Below, piece by piece: positions 7,688 through 19,200 of a stretch of DNA of 61,528 nucleotides. Origin of the DNA: Actinospineispora spinosispora DSM 44797 (GTDB lineage: Bacteria; Actinomycetota; Actinomycetes; Mycobacteriales; Pseudonocardiaceae). Under the pieces are notes generated by a model. That model saw only the letters and a list, made by a program, of their open reading frames with translations, was not told the origin of the DNA and did not search any database. Every line of letters starts with the position of its first letter. Positions within the stretch are counted from its first letter, which is position 1. Made by a program: the position numbers and the translations under genes. The stretch lies in NCBI RefSeq assembly GCF_000429025.1, contig NZ_AUBB01000045.1, positions 1 through 61,528 of the forward strand, given 5' to 3'.

Positions 7688-8574
7688 CGGGTCATCCCGT
7701 CGACGGTGAGGTGGCGCAGCTTCGCCGGGTTGACGGTGCCGTAGACGGCGGTCACCCGGCGTCCGGTCGGGTCGGTCTCGATGCTGGCGGCGGCCCACAC
7801 GACGCCGTCCTTGACCGCGAACACCGTGGGCACTCCACCCTGGGTTCCCCAGTGGAACTCGCCCCACTCGTAGGCGGGGCCGACGTGGGTGAACAGACGA
7901 GCGAGGTTGTCCGCGCCGACGACCGGGCGCAATGCCGTCCGCAGGATGCCGCCGCCGTCGTTGTGGAGCACGACGTCCGGTGCGAGCACGTCGAGCAGCT
8001 CGGCGACGTCGCCGCTGACCGCGGCGTCGACGAAGCGTCGCGCGACCGTGCGCGCGGTGTCCTGGTCGACGTCGAACCGGGGTCGTCTCGCCCGCACGTG
8101 TTCCCGGGACCGGTGCACCAGCTGGCGGACCGCGGCAGGTGACCGTTGCAGGATCTCCGCGATCTCGCTGTGGGAGAACCCGAACACCTCGTGCAGCACG
8201 AACGCGGTGCGCTCGAGCGGCGACAGCGTCTCGAGAACCACCAGCATGCCGACCGCGACGCCCTCGTGTTCGACCAGCCGCTCGCCCGGATCCGGTCCGT
8301 CCCAGAGCGGCTCGGGCAGCCACGGCCCGACGTACTCCTCGCGGGACCGGCGCAGCGCCCGCAGCCGGTCCAGCGCCAGGCGCGTGGCGATCCGCACCAG
8401 GTAGGCGCGCGGCGCGGTGACGGTGGTGTGGTCGACCGCCGACCAGCGCAGCCAGGTGTCCTGGACGACGTCCTCCGCATCGCCGACGCCGCCGAGCATG
8501 TCGTAGGCGACGGTGAACAGCAGGTTCCGGTACTCGGCGAACAACGCGGCCGGGTCCGCTCCCTTCGTGTCCAT
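7684..8574 (-). CDS. ECF41-family RNA polymerase sigma factor with SnoaL-like C-terminal domain
   Basis: 296 residues. Region 2 runs from ADPAALFAEYRNLLFTVAYD to DAEDVVQDTWLRW. Region 4 runs from LETLSPLERTAFVLHEVFGF to SHSEIAEILQRSPAAVRQLV. The ECF41 hallmarks are all present: WLPEP in the linker, DGGG in the SnoaL_2 domain, and NPAKL near the end (the family motif is NPDKL). In ECF41 the fused C-terminal domain tunes core binding and replaces a separate anti-sigma factor. I chose ATG at 8574 because a promoter of the ECF41 type (TGTCACA-N16-CGTC) ends only 8 bp upstream, giving a leaderless or nearly leaderless message. ATG at 8610 would lie upstream of the promoter's -35 box. It is co-transcribed with the epimerase. 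Confidence 0.92.
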   Translation of the reverse strand: MDTKGADPAALFAEYRNLLFTVAYDMLGGVGDAEDVVQDTWLRWSAVDHTTVTAPRAYLVRIATRLALDRLRALRRSREEYVGPWLPEPLWDGPDPGERLVEHEGVAVGMLVVLETLSPLERTAFVLHEVFGFSHSEIAEILQRSPAAVRQLVHRSREHVRARRPRFDVDQDTARTVARRFVDAAVSGDVAELLDVLAPDVVLHNDGGGILRTALRPVVGADNLARLFTHVGPAYEWGEFHWGTQGGVPTVFAVKDGVVWAAASIETDPTGRRVTAVYGTVNPAKLRHLTVDGMTR

Positions 8575-8582
8575 GCCCACGA

Positions 8583-8609
8583 GACGTGGCCCGAGTCCGG
8601 TGTGTGACA
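8583..8609 (-). promoter_or_regulatory. ECF41-type promoter of the sigma factor-epimerase operon
   Basis: On the minus strand TGTCACA (8609-8603) is followed by 16 bp and then CGTC (8586-8583). This equals the consensus known for ECF41 sigma factors. The start codon at 8574 follows 8 bp later, so the gene is probably autoregulated and leaderless. Confidence 0.8.
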
Positions 8610-8618
8610 TCGGGGGGA

Positions 8619-8645
8619 TGTCACAACCGGGCGGGGTCCGGCGTT
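8619..8645 (+). promoter_or_regulatory. ECF41-type promoter of the DoxX-like gene
   Basis: TGTCACA (8619-8625), 16 bp, then CGTT (8642-8645). One base of the -10 differs from the CGTC consensus. The -35 boxes of this and the divergent promoter face away from each other across 9 bp, so both genes should respond to the same sigma factor. Confidence 0.7.
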
Positions 8646-8676
8646 CCATGGGCAGTCGCGTCAGGGAGGACAGCAG

Positions 8677-9030
8677 ATGATCACGCCGTGGTGGCCGCTC
8701 GCCGCGTTGGCTTTCGTGCAGTTCGGGGACGGGTTGATGTGCCTCCGGCCGCCGTCGTTCATTCGGCAGTGCCTGGTGGACGTGCACTTCCCGAGACGGT
8801 TCTGGTGGGTGCTGCCGCCGATCAAGTTCGCGGCCGCCGCCGGGCTGGTGATCGGCATCTGGGTCCCGCCGCTGGCGATCCTGACCAGTGTCGCGCTGGT
8901 CCTCTACTTCCTGATCGCGGCGGCCGCGCACATCCGGGCCCACGATTTCGGCCGCAACCTGTTCCTGAACTGCACCGCAACGCTCCTGTCCTGCGTCGCG
9001 GTCCTGATCTTCACGATCACCGCCGCCTGA
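8677..9030 (+). CDS. DoxX-like small membrane protein
   Basis: 117 residues with four hydrophobic segments: PLAALAFVQFGDGLMCL, FWWVLPPIKFAAAAGLVIGI, LAILTSVALVLYFLIAAAAH and LSCVAVLIFTITAA. Layout and length fit the DoxX_2 group of four-helix membrane proteins, whose biochemical role is poorly defined. The ribosome binding site AGGGAGGA (8663-8670) is 6 bp before ATG 8677. It diverges from the ECF41 sigma gene and has its own ECF41-type promoter; DoxX genes are recurrent members of ECF41 target sets. It converges on the hydrolase gene, with a hairpin at 9056-9102 between the two. Confidence 0.85.
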   Translation: MITPWWPLAALAFVQFGDGLMCLRPPSFIRQCLVDVHFPRRFWWVLPPIKFAAAAGLVIGIWVPPLAILTSVALVLYFLIAAAAHIRAHDFGRNLFLNCTATLLSCVAVLIFTITAA

Positions 9031-9055
9031 TCCGCTCGTCCGCCCTTCCGATGAC

Positions 9056-9102
9056 ACGAATGTGGCTTTAGGGACGTTCAACGTCCCTAAAGCCACATTC
9101 GT
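9056..9102. repeat. 47-bp perfect palindrome, copy 2 (likely bidirectional terminator)
   Basis: Same element as 245-291, with the left arm ACGAATGTGGCTTTAGGG and a compensating T in the right arm. It lies between the convergent DoxX-like and hydrolase genes, 26 bp and 19 bp from their stops. That is where a shared terminator would be expected. Confidence 0.88.
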
Positions 9103-9120
9103 GCCGCGCGGGGGCGGGGG

Positions 9121-10188
9121 TTAGCAGTGGGCGGGGGTGCCGTCGGGAGGGAGGGTTTTGGTGGACCAGGACTGGGCGAAGGTGAACCAGGCGGGGGCGT
9201 CGGCGGCGGTGTTCAGGTCGTGGGCCGAGTTCTGGGAGACCCACGCGGCCAGGCAGGGTGCCTTGGCGTAGTGCGGGCGTTCCTGGGTGACGATGTTCGC
9301 CGGCGTGGAGCAGTCGGTGGCGCCCAGCGCGCAGAACACCGCGTCGCTTCGGCCCATGGCGACCAGCACCGGGACCGTGATGTCGCCGGGCATGGGGCTC
9401 ACCAGCGACTGGCCGAAGCCGCTGACCTCGGACGTCGTCGCCAGATCCTTGGTCTGCTCGTCGTAGGCCAGGACCCTCGGGTCGGTGTCGGCGCGGTAGA
9501 AGAAGCCCTTGCGGGCGCCGGGTCGGGTCGTGATGTAGGTCGGGTCCACGACCTTGCCCAGGAACTTCGCGTCCGCCGGCGCCGGCTCCAGCGACGTCGA
9601 GATGACCGCGGCACCGGTCGGCGACAGCGAGTGCAGCAACGCGGAGATGATCACCGCGTCGACGTCGTGGTAGGTGCCCGCCTCGTACCAGGCCGTGATG
9701 GAACCGTAGGAGTGGCCGACCTCCAGGACCCGATCGAACCTCGTGCCGTCGACCCGGCCCTGCCGCAGCGCCGTGACGACCTGGTGCACCGACGTGGCCG
9801 AGGTGTTGTTGTCGATGAGCGCGCCCGGCGGGTGGGAGCTGGTGCCGGTACCGAGCCGGTCGATCGCCAGCGTCGCGTAACCAGCCTTCGTGGCGGCCCG
9901 GACGTAGGAGTACTTGCCGGGGTCGAAGCCGAAGTCCCAGTAGCCGTGGTTGTAGAACGCGCCGGGGATCAGCAGCTGCACCGTTTTCGGCGACTCGCCG
10001 TCCGGCCGGCACAGGGTGCCGTCGATGTGTTGGGCGTCGGCGCCGGTCAGCGTGATCGGGATGCTGACGTCCCGGCAACGAGCCTCGCTCGGCGTCGCAC
10101 TCGCCTGTGGCGGGATGAGGGCCGAGCCGAAGAGGGCGAGGCAGGTCAGCGCAAACGCGACGACGAGCGGACGGGGAGAGGTTCGCAC
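9121..10188 (-). CDS. Secreted alpha/beta hydrolase (lipase/esterase-like)
   Basis: 355 residues from a GTG at 10188. The N-terminus MRTSPRPLVVAFALTCLALF ending PPQASA is a Sec signal peptide, with probable cleavage after ASA. The mature part has the nucleophile elbow VLEVGHSYGSITAW (Ser in GHSYG), a candidate acid in VLVAMGRSDAVF and a candidate His in SQNSAHDLN. The oxyanion-side motif is AIDRLGTGTSS. Several paired cysteines fit an extracellular enzyme. The substrate is unknown. A longer frame upstream lacks a signal-peptide-like start and is Arg-rich, so I rejected it. The start lies 74 bp past the stop of the giant gene on the same strand, so read-through is possible. Confidence 0.82.
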   Translation of the reverse strand: MRTSPRPLVVAFALTCLALFGSALIPPQASATPSEARCRDVSIPITLTGADAQHIDGTLCRPDGESPKTVQLLIPGAFYNHGYWDFGFDPGKYSYVRAATKAGYATLAIDRLGTGTSSHPPGALIDNNTSATSVHQVVTALRQGRVDGTRFDRVLEVGHSYGSITAWYEAGTYHDVDAVIISALLHSLSPTGAAVISTSLEPAPADAKFLGKVVDPTYITTRPGARKGFFYRADTDPRVLAYDEQTKDLATTSEVSGFGQSLVSPMPGDITVPVLVAMGRSDAVFCALGATDCSTPANIVTQERPHYAKAPCLAAWVSQNSAHDLNTAADAPAWFTFAQSWSTKTLPPDGTPAHC

Positions 10189-10262
10189 GATCCGGCAACG
10201 AAAGATCCACAACAACAGATACGCACGTAGGCCAACGCGTGTTGATATAAACTGAGCTGAAC

Positions 10263-13200
10263 TCAGCTGGTCTTCCTGGCGCGCCGGACGGTGAACCGAC
10301 GAGGCCGATGACACTCCACGGTGAGAGCGGCGGGCAACGGGAGCGGGCCCGAGGCGGTCCGGATGCCGGCCACGCCGTGTGCCGCCAGCTCCACGGTGAC
10401 CACGGTGCGGCGAGTACGAGCGGGGACGAGAGACTCCGTTCCCCAACCCGGCCCGATGAGCAGCCCGAGGTGGAGCGCTCGCGACCGCCCGGCGAGATAG
10501 CGGGCCAGTACCGACCCGATGTCGAGCCAGGGGTCACCGGCGGGAGGTTCGAGCGGCAGCAGACCCTGGGGTGCCACGAACACCGGGACGCTGCCGAGTG
10601 GGGCGTCCGGTGTGGACTCCGCCCACACCCCGATCGTCATGACTCGCAGGTGCAGCGGCCGTTCGTCCGGGGCGAGCAGCCGTCCGTCGCGAGTGTCGGG
10701 TGCGAGTGCGGTGACCACGCTCAGATCCTTGATCCGGCCCACCACGAAAGCGCGGCCGCCGTGCTTGAAGCGATGCTCGGGGAAGTCGCGATCGACGGGA
10801 TCGGGTGTGTCCGGCAGCAGGCCCAGCTGCTGGGCCAAGACCCCGGCGTTGGCCTCGACGCCCTGGCCGGACGACAACCGCAGGTAGTGGTCCCGCAGGG
10901 CCCTGCGCATCTCCGGTGACGCGTGTGGTTGCCGGCGCACCAGCGCGGTCCAACCGGGGGAGCCGGGTCGTTGTCCGGTCCTGGCCGCCGACTTCAGCAG
11001 AAGCTCCACCCTTCCGGGTAGCAGGGTGAGTGTGGTCGCGACGTCGGTGCCGGCGAACGACAGCCACACCTCCAGCAGCTCTCGAGTCAGGTCCTCGTGG
11101 TCGGTCGCATCCAGGTGCAGCGCGGGCGCGACGTCGACGACGGTGGCGGCCACAGTGGTGACCGCGTACCACAGCTGCGCCGCGACCGCCGGGGGTTGTC
11201 GGGCGAGGGCGTCGAACAGGTCGGAGACGAGCTCCCGGTAGTCCGTGAACACCGGTTCGGTCCAGAACCGGGCCAGCGTCACCCAGCGCTCGTCGGACAG
11301 GCCGAGGTCGGTCAACCTGGCCATCGGCCAGCGGCCGTTCGATGCGGCCGCGACCACCTCGGTGGCCAGGATCCTGGCGTGCTCCGGATCGGTCTCCGGC
11401 GCGGCGGAACGTTCGGTGAGCGCGCGGAGCAACGGCTCCCGCCAGGGCTCGGTGCCCGGCGTCGAGGTGACCAGCACGGACTCGACGAGGTCGAGCAGCC
11501 GGCTGGTCACGGCGAGATCGGGCACGCCGCTCACCAGCAGAGCGAGTGAGCGCGGGTCCGTGACGTGGTCGAGGGCGGCGTCCCAGTCAACGAGGGACAG
11601 GTCGACCGGGTCGTCGCCCAGTGCCTCGGATGCGTCGGCGAGCAGCGAGCGAACGTCGGCCGGGAGCACATCGAAGCCGGCTCCCCGATCGGTCGGCCGA
11701 TCGGCGGGAGTGGCGAACCACGACGGGACGAGCTGCTCGGGCACCGACTCGAGGGAGAAGTGTCCTTCAGCGCGCAACGCCCGCACCCAGTCCGAGGCCA
11801 TCGCCCCGGCGGGGCCGAACGCGCGCCACACCGGGTTGTCGACGTCCACCAGCCCGGCCGCGACTCGACCCCGTAGCAGCCCGACCATCAGGTCCGACAG
11901 ATGGCGGTCGTGGTGCTCCCGTGCGTCCTGGTACTCCCAGGGCTCGAGCTGGGCGACCTCGCCGACCTGTTCCCACAGCCGGAGCGCGATGCGCAGCTGC
12001 GCGGAACCGCCCCCACCGAGAACCCGTGCCCACGCGGTTGCCGCGGCGAGCCAGTGTCCGCCGGTGGCGAGCGTGGAGAGCAGCGAATCGCCGTCGCGGC
12101 CCGCCTCGATCCAGCCTGGCACCAGCACGGCGGCGGCCTGGTGCTGCACCGGGTGCTTCTCGATGTCCCGGAACACAGCCAGCGCCTCGTCCAGCAGCCG
12201 AGCCCTGACGAGCAGCCCGACGAGCTCCGCGCGAGCCTCGTCCACGTCGGTGTCCGGCGACCGGAGGCGCAGATCGACGAGCCGCCAGGTCAGCCTGCGC
12301 ATCAGCGATCTGGCCAGCAGCGGTGCCGCGAGCGCATCGGCGGGAAGGGCGATGCGCTGGACCGGCCGCCGGACCGGAGGTGCTGTCACCGGCGCGGGAG
12401 AGGCGTCCCGATGAACGAGCCACCAGATGACGCTCGCCGACGTGGCGAGCGCGCCGAGTAGCACCGCGCTGTGCGGGATGCCCAGTGGCAGCGCCGAGGC
12501 GAGCGCGGCTGCCCGCGCGACGCCGGCGGCTGGGCCGGGACCGACGCCGTGTGCGACGCCCGCGCCGGGCCCGAGCACGATGAGCGCCGCGAACACAGCC
12601 GCGATCACGCCGAGGAGGACCCGGCGCCCATTCGTCCTGCCGGGGAGCGTGCCGCGCGGTGGGGCGCGTGGCCGGACGGCGCGGTCGGACCGTCCGGCCG
12701 GCTGCTGCGGGTGGGTGGCGGCCCAGTCCCGCAGGAGCGCGGCGATCGTGTCGCGGTCCAGCGGCTCCATGCCCCAGTGCGGGAAGGCGTAGCCCACTTC
12801 CTCGGTGAGGAAGTCCAGCTCGGCATCGGCTTCGGCCTGGGTCTCGGCGTCGCGGAACCCCACCGCGTGCCGTGGCAGGTTGGCCAGCATCAACTGCAGG
12901 TGCTCGAGCATCTCGTAGAACGGCAGATCCGCTTGCCACCCCGCGGTGTAGGCCGGAGGCATCGCGGCGAGCCACCTGCGCAGGTACTGCTCGCGCTGGG
13001 CCCGTGTGTAGCCCATGCGGCTCAGATGGCGTGCGACGTCCAGCAGCACGTCACCCCACATGGCGTGCTCCCAGTCGATGACGTAGACCGCGCCGGTGGC
13101 CTGGTCGATGATCAGGTTGCGCGGGTTCAGATCACCATGCACCAGGCCGAGCGGCCGCTCGGCCAGCGCCGGGATGGCGTCGAACAGGACCCGCAACGGC

Positions 13201-16200
13201 GCGCCCGGAATGCCGAACGTCTCGTACAGCTCAGGACTCGCATCGAGATTTCGGTCGTACATCCGCTGGATGTGCCCGGCCAGCGCGCGGGCGAAGCCAC
13301 GCACGTCGCGTACCCGCCAACGGCGGGACGGGCGCGGCAGCGCGTCGGCGGGGACCGTGGTCATCCTCGCCGAGACGTCGGCGACGAAGTCCAGCACGAC
13401 GCCCGGTACGGGTTCGCCCCGGGCCGCGACGTCGTTGACCTCCCGGCCCGGCACGAACTCCTGGATCAGCGCGGACCGTCCGACGTGCAGCACGCGGGGA
13501 GCCTGGGGCAGGTAGTCGGCGATTCCGGAGTAGATGGCGTGCTCCACCCACACCGGCTCGACGTCCTCGACGTCGATCCGCACCGCGCGGACCATCACGG
13601 TCGGGCCGTTCTCACCCAGGCTGATCCGGACGTTGGTGTGTCGCAGACCGGCTTCGGCGGAGTTGATGTGCCGGGCCATCTCGTACACCTGAGGCCAGGT
13701 CATCGGCTGTCGCCCGGTCGGCGATCGACCGCCGCCCGGCGGCCCGGCGGCGCCGCGCGACGGGGCTCGGTGGGATCGGTCGCCGAGGAGCCGCCGCATC
13801 AGGCCGGACCGGACGAGCAAGGCGACGAACAGCGCACTGGCGAGACCGGCCGTGACCCCGACCGGTCCCGCGACCAGATGCAGACCGCCACCGAGGACAG
13901 CGATCAGGGCCATCGTCGACACCGACGCGGAACCGGTGTCGCTACCGGGCCCGGTGCGGACAGCCGAACCGTCGGTGTAATAGGCCGGAAGCGGGTAGGT
14001 CTTCGGCGCCTTGACGGTCGGAAGCCAGCTACGGATCAGTTCGTCCCAGAACTCGACCAGATACTGCCGAGCCGCCAGCCCCTCGGTCGTGCCGCTCGTC
14101 AGCAGTTCGAGGAGCTGGCGGCGGTGACCGGCCGCCTCACGGAACAGATGCTGGACCCAGAAGGCATTGCGCTCCCGCTGAGCGATGTCGAGCGTGGAGT
14201 CGACGACGTGCAGCCATTCGTGCAGCAGTACCTCGGCGCTCCGGATGACGAACGGGTCGAGAGGGGGAACCGGTCGATCCCGGCCGTCGAACCGGAACGT
14301 CGACTCACGGAAAACCATCAACCGGTCCTGCCGGATGCTGAATGCGGCAGGCGCCCCGCGCCCGTTGCTCTGGGTCCGCCATGCGGCGAGGAACTCGGCG
14401 TCGGTGAGGATCCGCACGTGGGCGCGGTCCCGGAGCAGGTGTGTGCCGGGCCCGCTGTCCACGACGAGGCCGAGCGCGGCGCTGAACCCGAGCCGGACCG
14501 CGTCATCGAGGTTTTCCCAGCCGTCGATGGCGAAGGAACGCTCAGGGTCCTCACCGAGGGACAGGGCATTGGTCTGGCCGTTGAACGCGATCCGCTGCCA
14601 CTCGAGCTGCTTGATGCGGGTCTTCAAGTGGGTGATCTCGACCTCGGCGAGGCTCGTCTCAGCCAACCTCGAGACGAGCAGCCGCTGGGTCTCGACGATC
14701 TGCCGCAGCGCGTGCGACAACGAATCGCGGGGCGACACGTGGCCGGGGACCGTGGCGCCGGACCCGCCCGCCAGGAGGGCATCGAGGCGACGGGTGACCT
14801 CGTCGAGCGCACGGCCGTCGTCGCCGTGCGCCCGCTTCTCCACCCCGCCCAGTGCCACCGCGCGAAGGTCCTCCAGCTCAGCCTGGTGCTCGGCGGGGAA
14901 TCTGCCGAACCATGGCACGCCCACCGGCAGGACCGCGGCGACGAGCTGCGGGTGCAGCAGCTGACCGTCGGCCGCGGCCGGAACGCTGGCCAGCAGGACG
15001 ACGGCGAGCACGACCGCGGCGCGCGCGGCCCAGCGGGTCGGGCTCGCACCCAGCAGACCTGTGATCGGGGGACCACGCGGCCGGACGCCGAACCGGGCGA
15101 GCCGCACGTCCGACCGGACGACCGGCTGGGCCACCCGCGCATCCACGAGCTCGCCCGGCATCCCCCGCGGGCCGGCGGATAGATACGGGCCACCGTCTTC
15201 GGTGCCGGGCGCGGCCACCGCGCGGTCCGGGCCGGTGTCGTCGGTCGGGTCGAATCCGGCGGACCGCGGCCGACCGATCGGTGATCGGCCGTGCCGGGCG
15301 AGTACGGCGAGCGCCGAGGCCGCGACCACAACGGCCACGACCACGGTGACCGGCGGGCCGAGCGACGCGATGGCCACCGGAGCCCCGAGCGTCGCTGCCG
15401 TGACCAGGGCGGTAGTGGGTGTGATGAAACCCGCGTCACCCGAGAGCCCGGTGGATCGAGCCGGCAGGTGGCCGATCGCGGCGACGACGGCCGCACTGAG
15501 TGTGGGGGACAGCGGGTTCAGCTTCGGCGGGCCGTTGATGAGGCTGTCGGCCGCGCGGAAGGCCCGGCCAGCCGCGGTGCGCGGGTACAGCGGTGCGGTG
15601 TCGAGCGCGGCGATCAGCTCCGGCGCGACCTCGGTGAGCGCGTAGCGCGGAGCGGGTGCGCCCGCCACCCGGAACTGCCTGACCAACCCGAGCGTGACCA
15701 GGCCGGTGAGCCGCTTCAGCGCACTCGACGTCCCAACGCCGGACAGCGCCGCCAGCCGCGCCACGGTCAACCCCTCCGGCGCGGCCGCGATCGCGGTGAG
15801 GATGCCCCGGATCGAGTTCGCTCCCTGTTCGACCAGCGGCTGGTTCAGCGGTGAGCCGAACGCCGTGTTGACGGCGTCGACGGCGAGCGCGACGGCCTCG
15901 GTGTCCGCTGTGCCGGGGCGTAGCGACCGGGGCCGGTTCAGCGCGTGGAGCAGGTCGTGGAGTGCCTGTTCGGCCGGTGTGGACGGCTCGACAGGGGTGT
16001 CGCCGAGCAGCTCGACCAGCGCGGCGCCCCTCGGCGACAGCCGGTGCGACACGACCCGCGCGCCGTCACGGCGATCGAGAACCTGCCAGACGAATCCCCA
16101 CTCGGTCAGGGTGAGTACGGGCCGCTCCACCGCGTGGTCCGCGCGGTCGATGGCCGCCGCCAGCTCCCGGGTGGTCAGCCCGTCGGTGCTGCCGCGCAGC

Positions 16201-19200
16201 GCCACCAGCAGCATGTGCACCGAGTTCCTCGGAACCCGGGTGCTGTGCACGGGCAGCGGGCTGTCGCCCAGCCGCCGCACCGCCGCGAGCGCGGCGGAGA
16301 CCTCACCGGTGAGCGGGGACTCGTCGCGCAGCGGATCGGACCTGTTCAGCAGCAGCGCGAGCAGCGTGAGTGGCAGCCGCTCACCGAGGTGGTCGGCGTG
16401 CCGGTCCAGCTCGGCGAGCATGGCCGCGGTGGCGTCGGCCGGTTCGTAGACCTTGGCCCGCCGATCCGTCCGAGTGTGTGTGACCAAGCCCCAGGCCAGG
16501 AACATCGCCAGCCGCTCCTTGACGACGTACGCGGGAAGCCGCAGCCGGTCGGACAGCGCGCTGACGGTCAGCCCGCCCTCGGCCTCGGTCAGCGCGAGCA
16601 GGGTCGACCGCAGCGCACCGGGGACCGGGGTGGCGAAGTCGGGTAGCAGCATGACGATCTGGACGGCGGTGCGGACCAGCTCGTCGGACGGCGCGTCGAT
16701 GTCGAGGGCGACGGGCGTGGCGGCACGGATCACCCTCACCGCTTCGTCGAACACGGTGAGGACATCGCCGTGGTAGGCCGCTCGGTTGTCCAGGCCCTCG
16801 CGCAGCTTGCGGTGTCGCATCCGGTCTCCGCCGGACACGATCCGGATCGTGTCCGGCGGTGCCGGCGGGCCGTGGACGACCGGAATGGCAAGGTGCCCGA
16901 CCGCGGTGAGCGCGGCGGTGATCTCCTCGGTCGCGGGGAGGCCTCGTCTGAGCCCCTCCGGCCGGTTCAGCAACAGCGCCAGCAGAGCGAGTGGCAGCCG
17001 TTCGCCGAGGTGGTTCTCCGGGCGGTCCAGCTCGGCGAGGAGATCCGGGGTGTTGCCGGCCGGGCGGTACACATTACCGAGGCGGCCCACGCGTGCCCGC
17101 ACGACGAGACCCCAGTCCAGGAAGGTCGCCAGCCGCTGCGCCGCCGCCTTCTGGCTAAGCCCCTGTCGGGCTGCCAGCTGGTTCGGGGTCAGTCCGTCCG
17201 GGGCGCCGGCCAGCAGGTCCAGGGTCGTACGCACCGCATCGGGTACCGGGGTGGCGAAGTCGGGCAGCAGCATGACGACCCGGACCGCGACCCTGGTCAG
17301 CTCGGTGGTTGGTGAGTCCTCGTCGAGACCGGCCGGTGTCGCGGACCGCACCAGAGCCGCGGCCTCGTCGAACAGCGCGAGAAGCGGCCCGCCGCGATAG
17401 GCGGCCCGGTTGGCCAGCCCTCGCAGCAGCACGTGGCCGAGGACGGTGAGATCGTTCCGGTCGGTGGTCAGCAGTCCCCACTCGGTGAACCGGTTGCGCC
17501 GGTTGTCGGGCAGCTGGTCCAGATAGGTCTCGAACACCATCGCGGCGCGGGTGAGCTCCCACCGGCCGCCACTGGGCAATGGAAGGACGGGCAGCATGGC
17601 TCTGACCTCGGCGAGCGCTCCTGCGAGGGAGTCGAACCCCGTTCCCGGAGCCAGCTTCGGTGGGCCGTTGAAGCGCTCGTCGAGCGCGCGCAACACGCGT
17701 CCGGCGTCGGTTCGCGGGAACAGCGGAGCTGAGTCGAGCGCGTCGAGCAGCTCGGACACGTCGTCGGTGACGAGGTAGCGCCGAGCGGTGGAGCCCGCCC
17801 CGGGCGAGAGGTCACGGACGTGGCGGATCAGCCCGAGCCGCATCAGGCCCGCGAGCCGGCCGCGCATCCCCGCCTCCCCGATTCCGGACAGGGCGGCGAG
17901 CTCGGCGGTGCTCAGCCCCCCGGCCGAGGTGGCGAGCGCGGCGAGTATGCCTCGGGTTGAGTTCCGCGACCCGGCCGCCGTCCTGGCGAATCGGCCTGCG
18001 GCCAGCCGGGTCACCTCGTCGAGGGCGGTGGCGAGGGCGTCGGTATCGGGCTCACCCGGGCGCAGACCTGTGCGCTGGGCCAACACTGCGCGCAGATCGG
18101 CCAGCGCCCGATCCATTGGTGTCGCCGGATCGTCGGGCACGGCGCGCAGTGCGTCGAGGAGCGCGGCGGTGTGCGGCGGCAGCACGTAGGTGACGACACG
18201 CCGGCCGCCGCGTTCAACGAGGGACTGCCACACGTGCCCCCACCCGGTCAGGGTCCGCAAGGGCCGGTCCAGCGGCGCGCCCCGGAGACCGGTGAGAGCG
18301 GACAGCTCGCCGGCGGTGAGCCCGTCCGGCGCCGTGTGCAGCGCGAGCAACACGTCGTACACCGATGCGGCGCGAGGTCGCGGCCGGTGCGACGGCGGCG
18401 CTATACCGAGCACCTCCCGGGCCGTAGCGAGGGTGGCGCCCATCTCCCCGACGATCGGGAACCGCCGCTCTAGCCGGGCCGACCGGTGCAGCTGTAGTCG
18501 CAGCAGCGCGAGCGGCAGCCGTTCACCGACATGTGTCGCCGGCCGGTCCAGCTCGGCGAGCAACCGTGCGGTGTCCTCGGTCAGTCGATAACGGTAGCCG
18601 TGCGCGCCGGGCGGCCAGCCCCAGTCGACCAGCCCCCACTCCACGAACATCACGAGCCGCTGGCGCAGATTCGTCCTGCTCACACCCGGCGACCTCGCGG
18701 CGAGCTCGGTATGGGTCAGGCCGCCGGGCACGGCGAGCAGGTCCAGGGTGGAACGCATCGACCGGGGGGTGGGCTCGGCGGAGTCGAGCAGCAGCTGGAG
18801 GATCCGGACGGCGGTGTGGACACGTTCGGTGGCCGGTGAGTCGTCCTCGAGCGCGAGCGGCGTGATGCCCCGCACCACGGCCGCGGCCTCGTCGAACACC
18901 GCCAGCAACGGGCCGCCCTCGTACGCGGCGCGGTTGGCCAGACCGCGCTGTAGCGCGCGGCCGGGAGAGGACACCGTGTAGACGGTCTTACTCCTGGTCC
19001 TGCCGTGGTACTCCCAGTGCTTGCTCAGCAGACCCCATTCGGCGAACCGGTTGCGGCGCGGGAATCCGGGGGTAGGGATGTCCTTCCCGGTGAACGCGGC
19101 GATGACGAGATCGGCGATCTCCTGCCGTTCGGTGTCGTGCTCGGCCCAGCCGTCCTCGGGGAAGCGGGCGGCCACTCGCCGCTCGTGTTCGTCCTCGTGT

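Noticed and set aside
7684..9096. A longer start for the sigma factor reaching into the palindrome at 9056-9102
   Set aside because: The extra sequence overlaps the DoxX-like gene on the other strand, encodes the palindrome artefact peptide, and lies upstream of the ECF41 promoter.
10245..10275. A small inverted repeat (AGCTGA-AC-TCAGCT) at the end of the giant gene as a terminator
   Set aside because: The stem is only 6 bp with a 2-nt loop and overlaps the stop codon. It is too weak to call.
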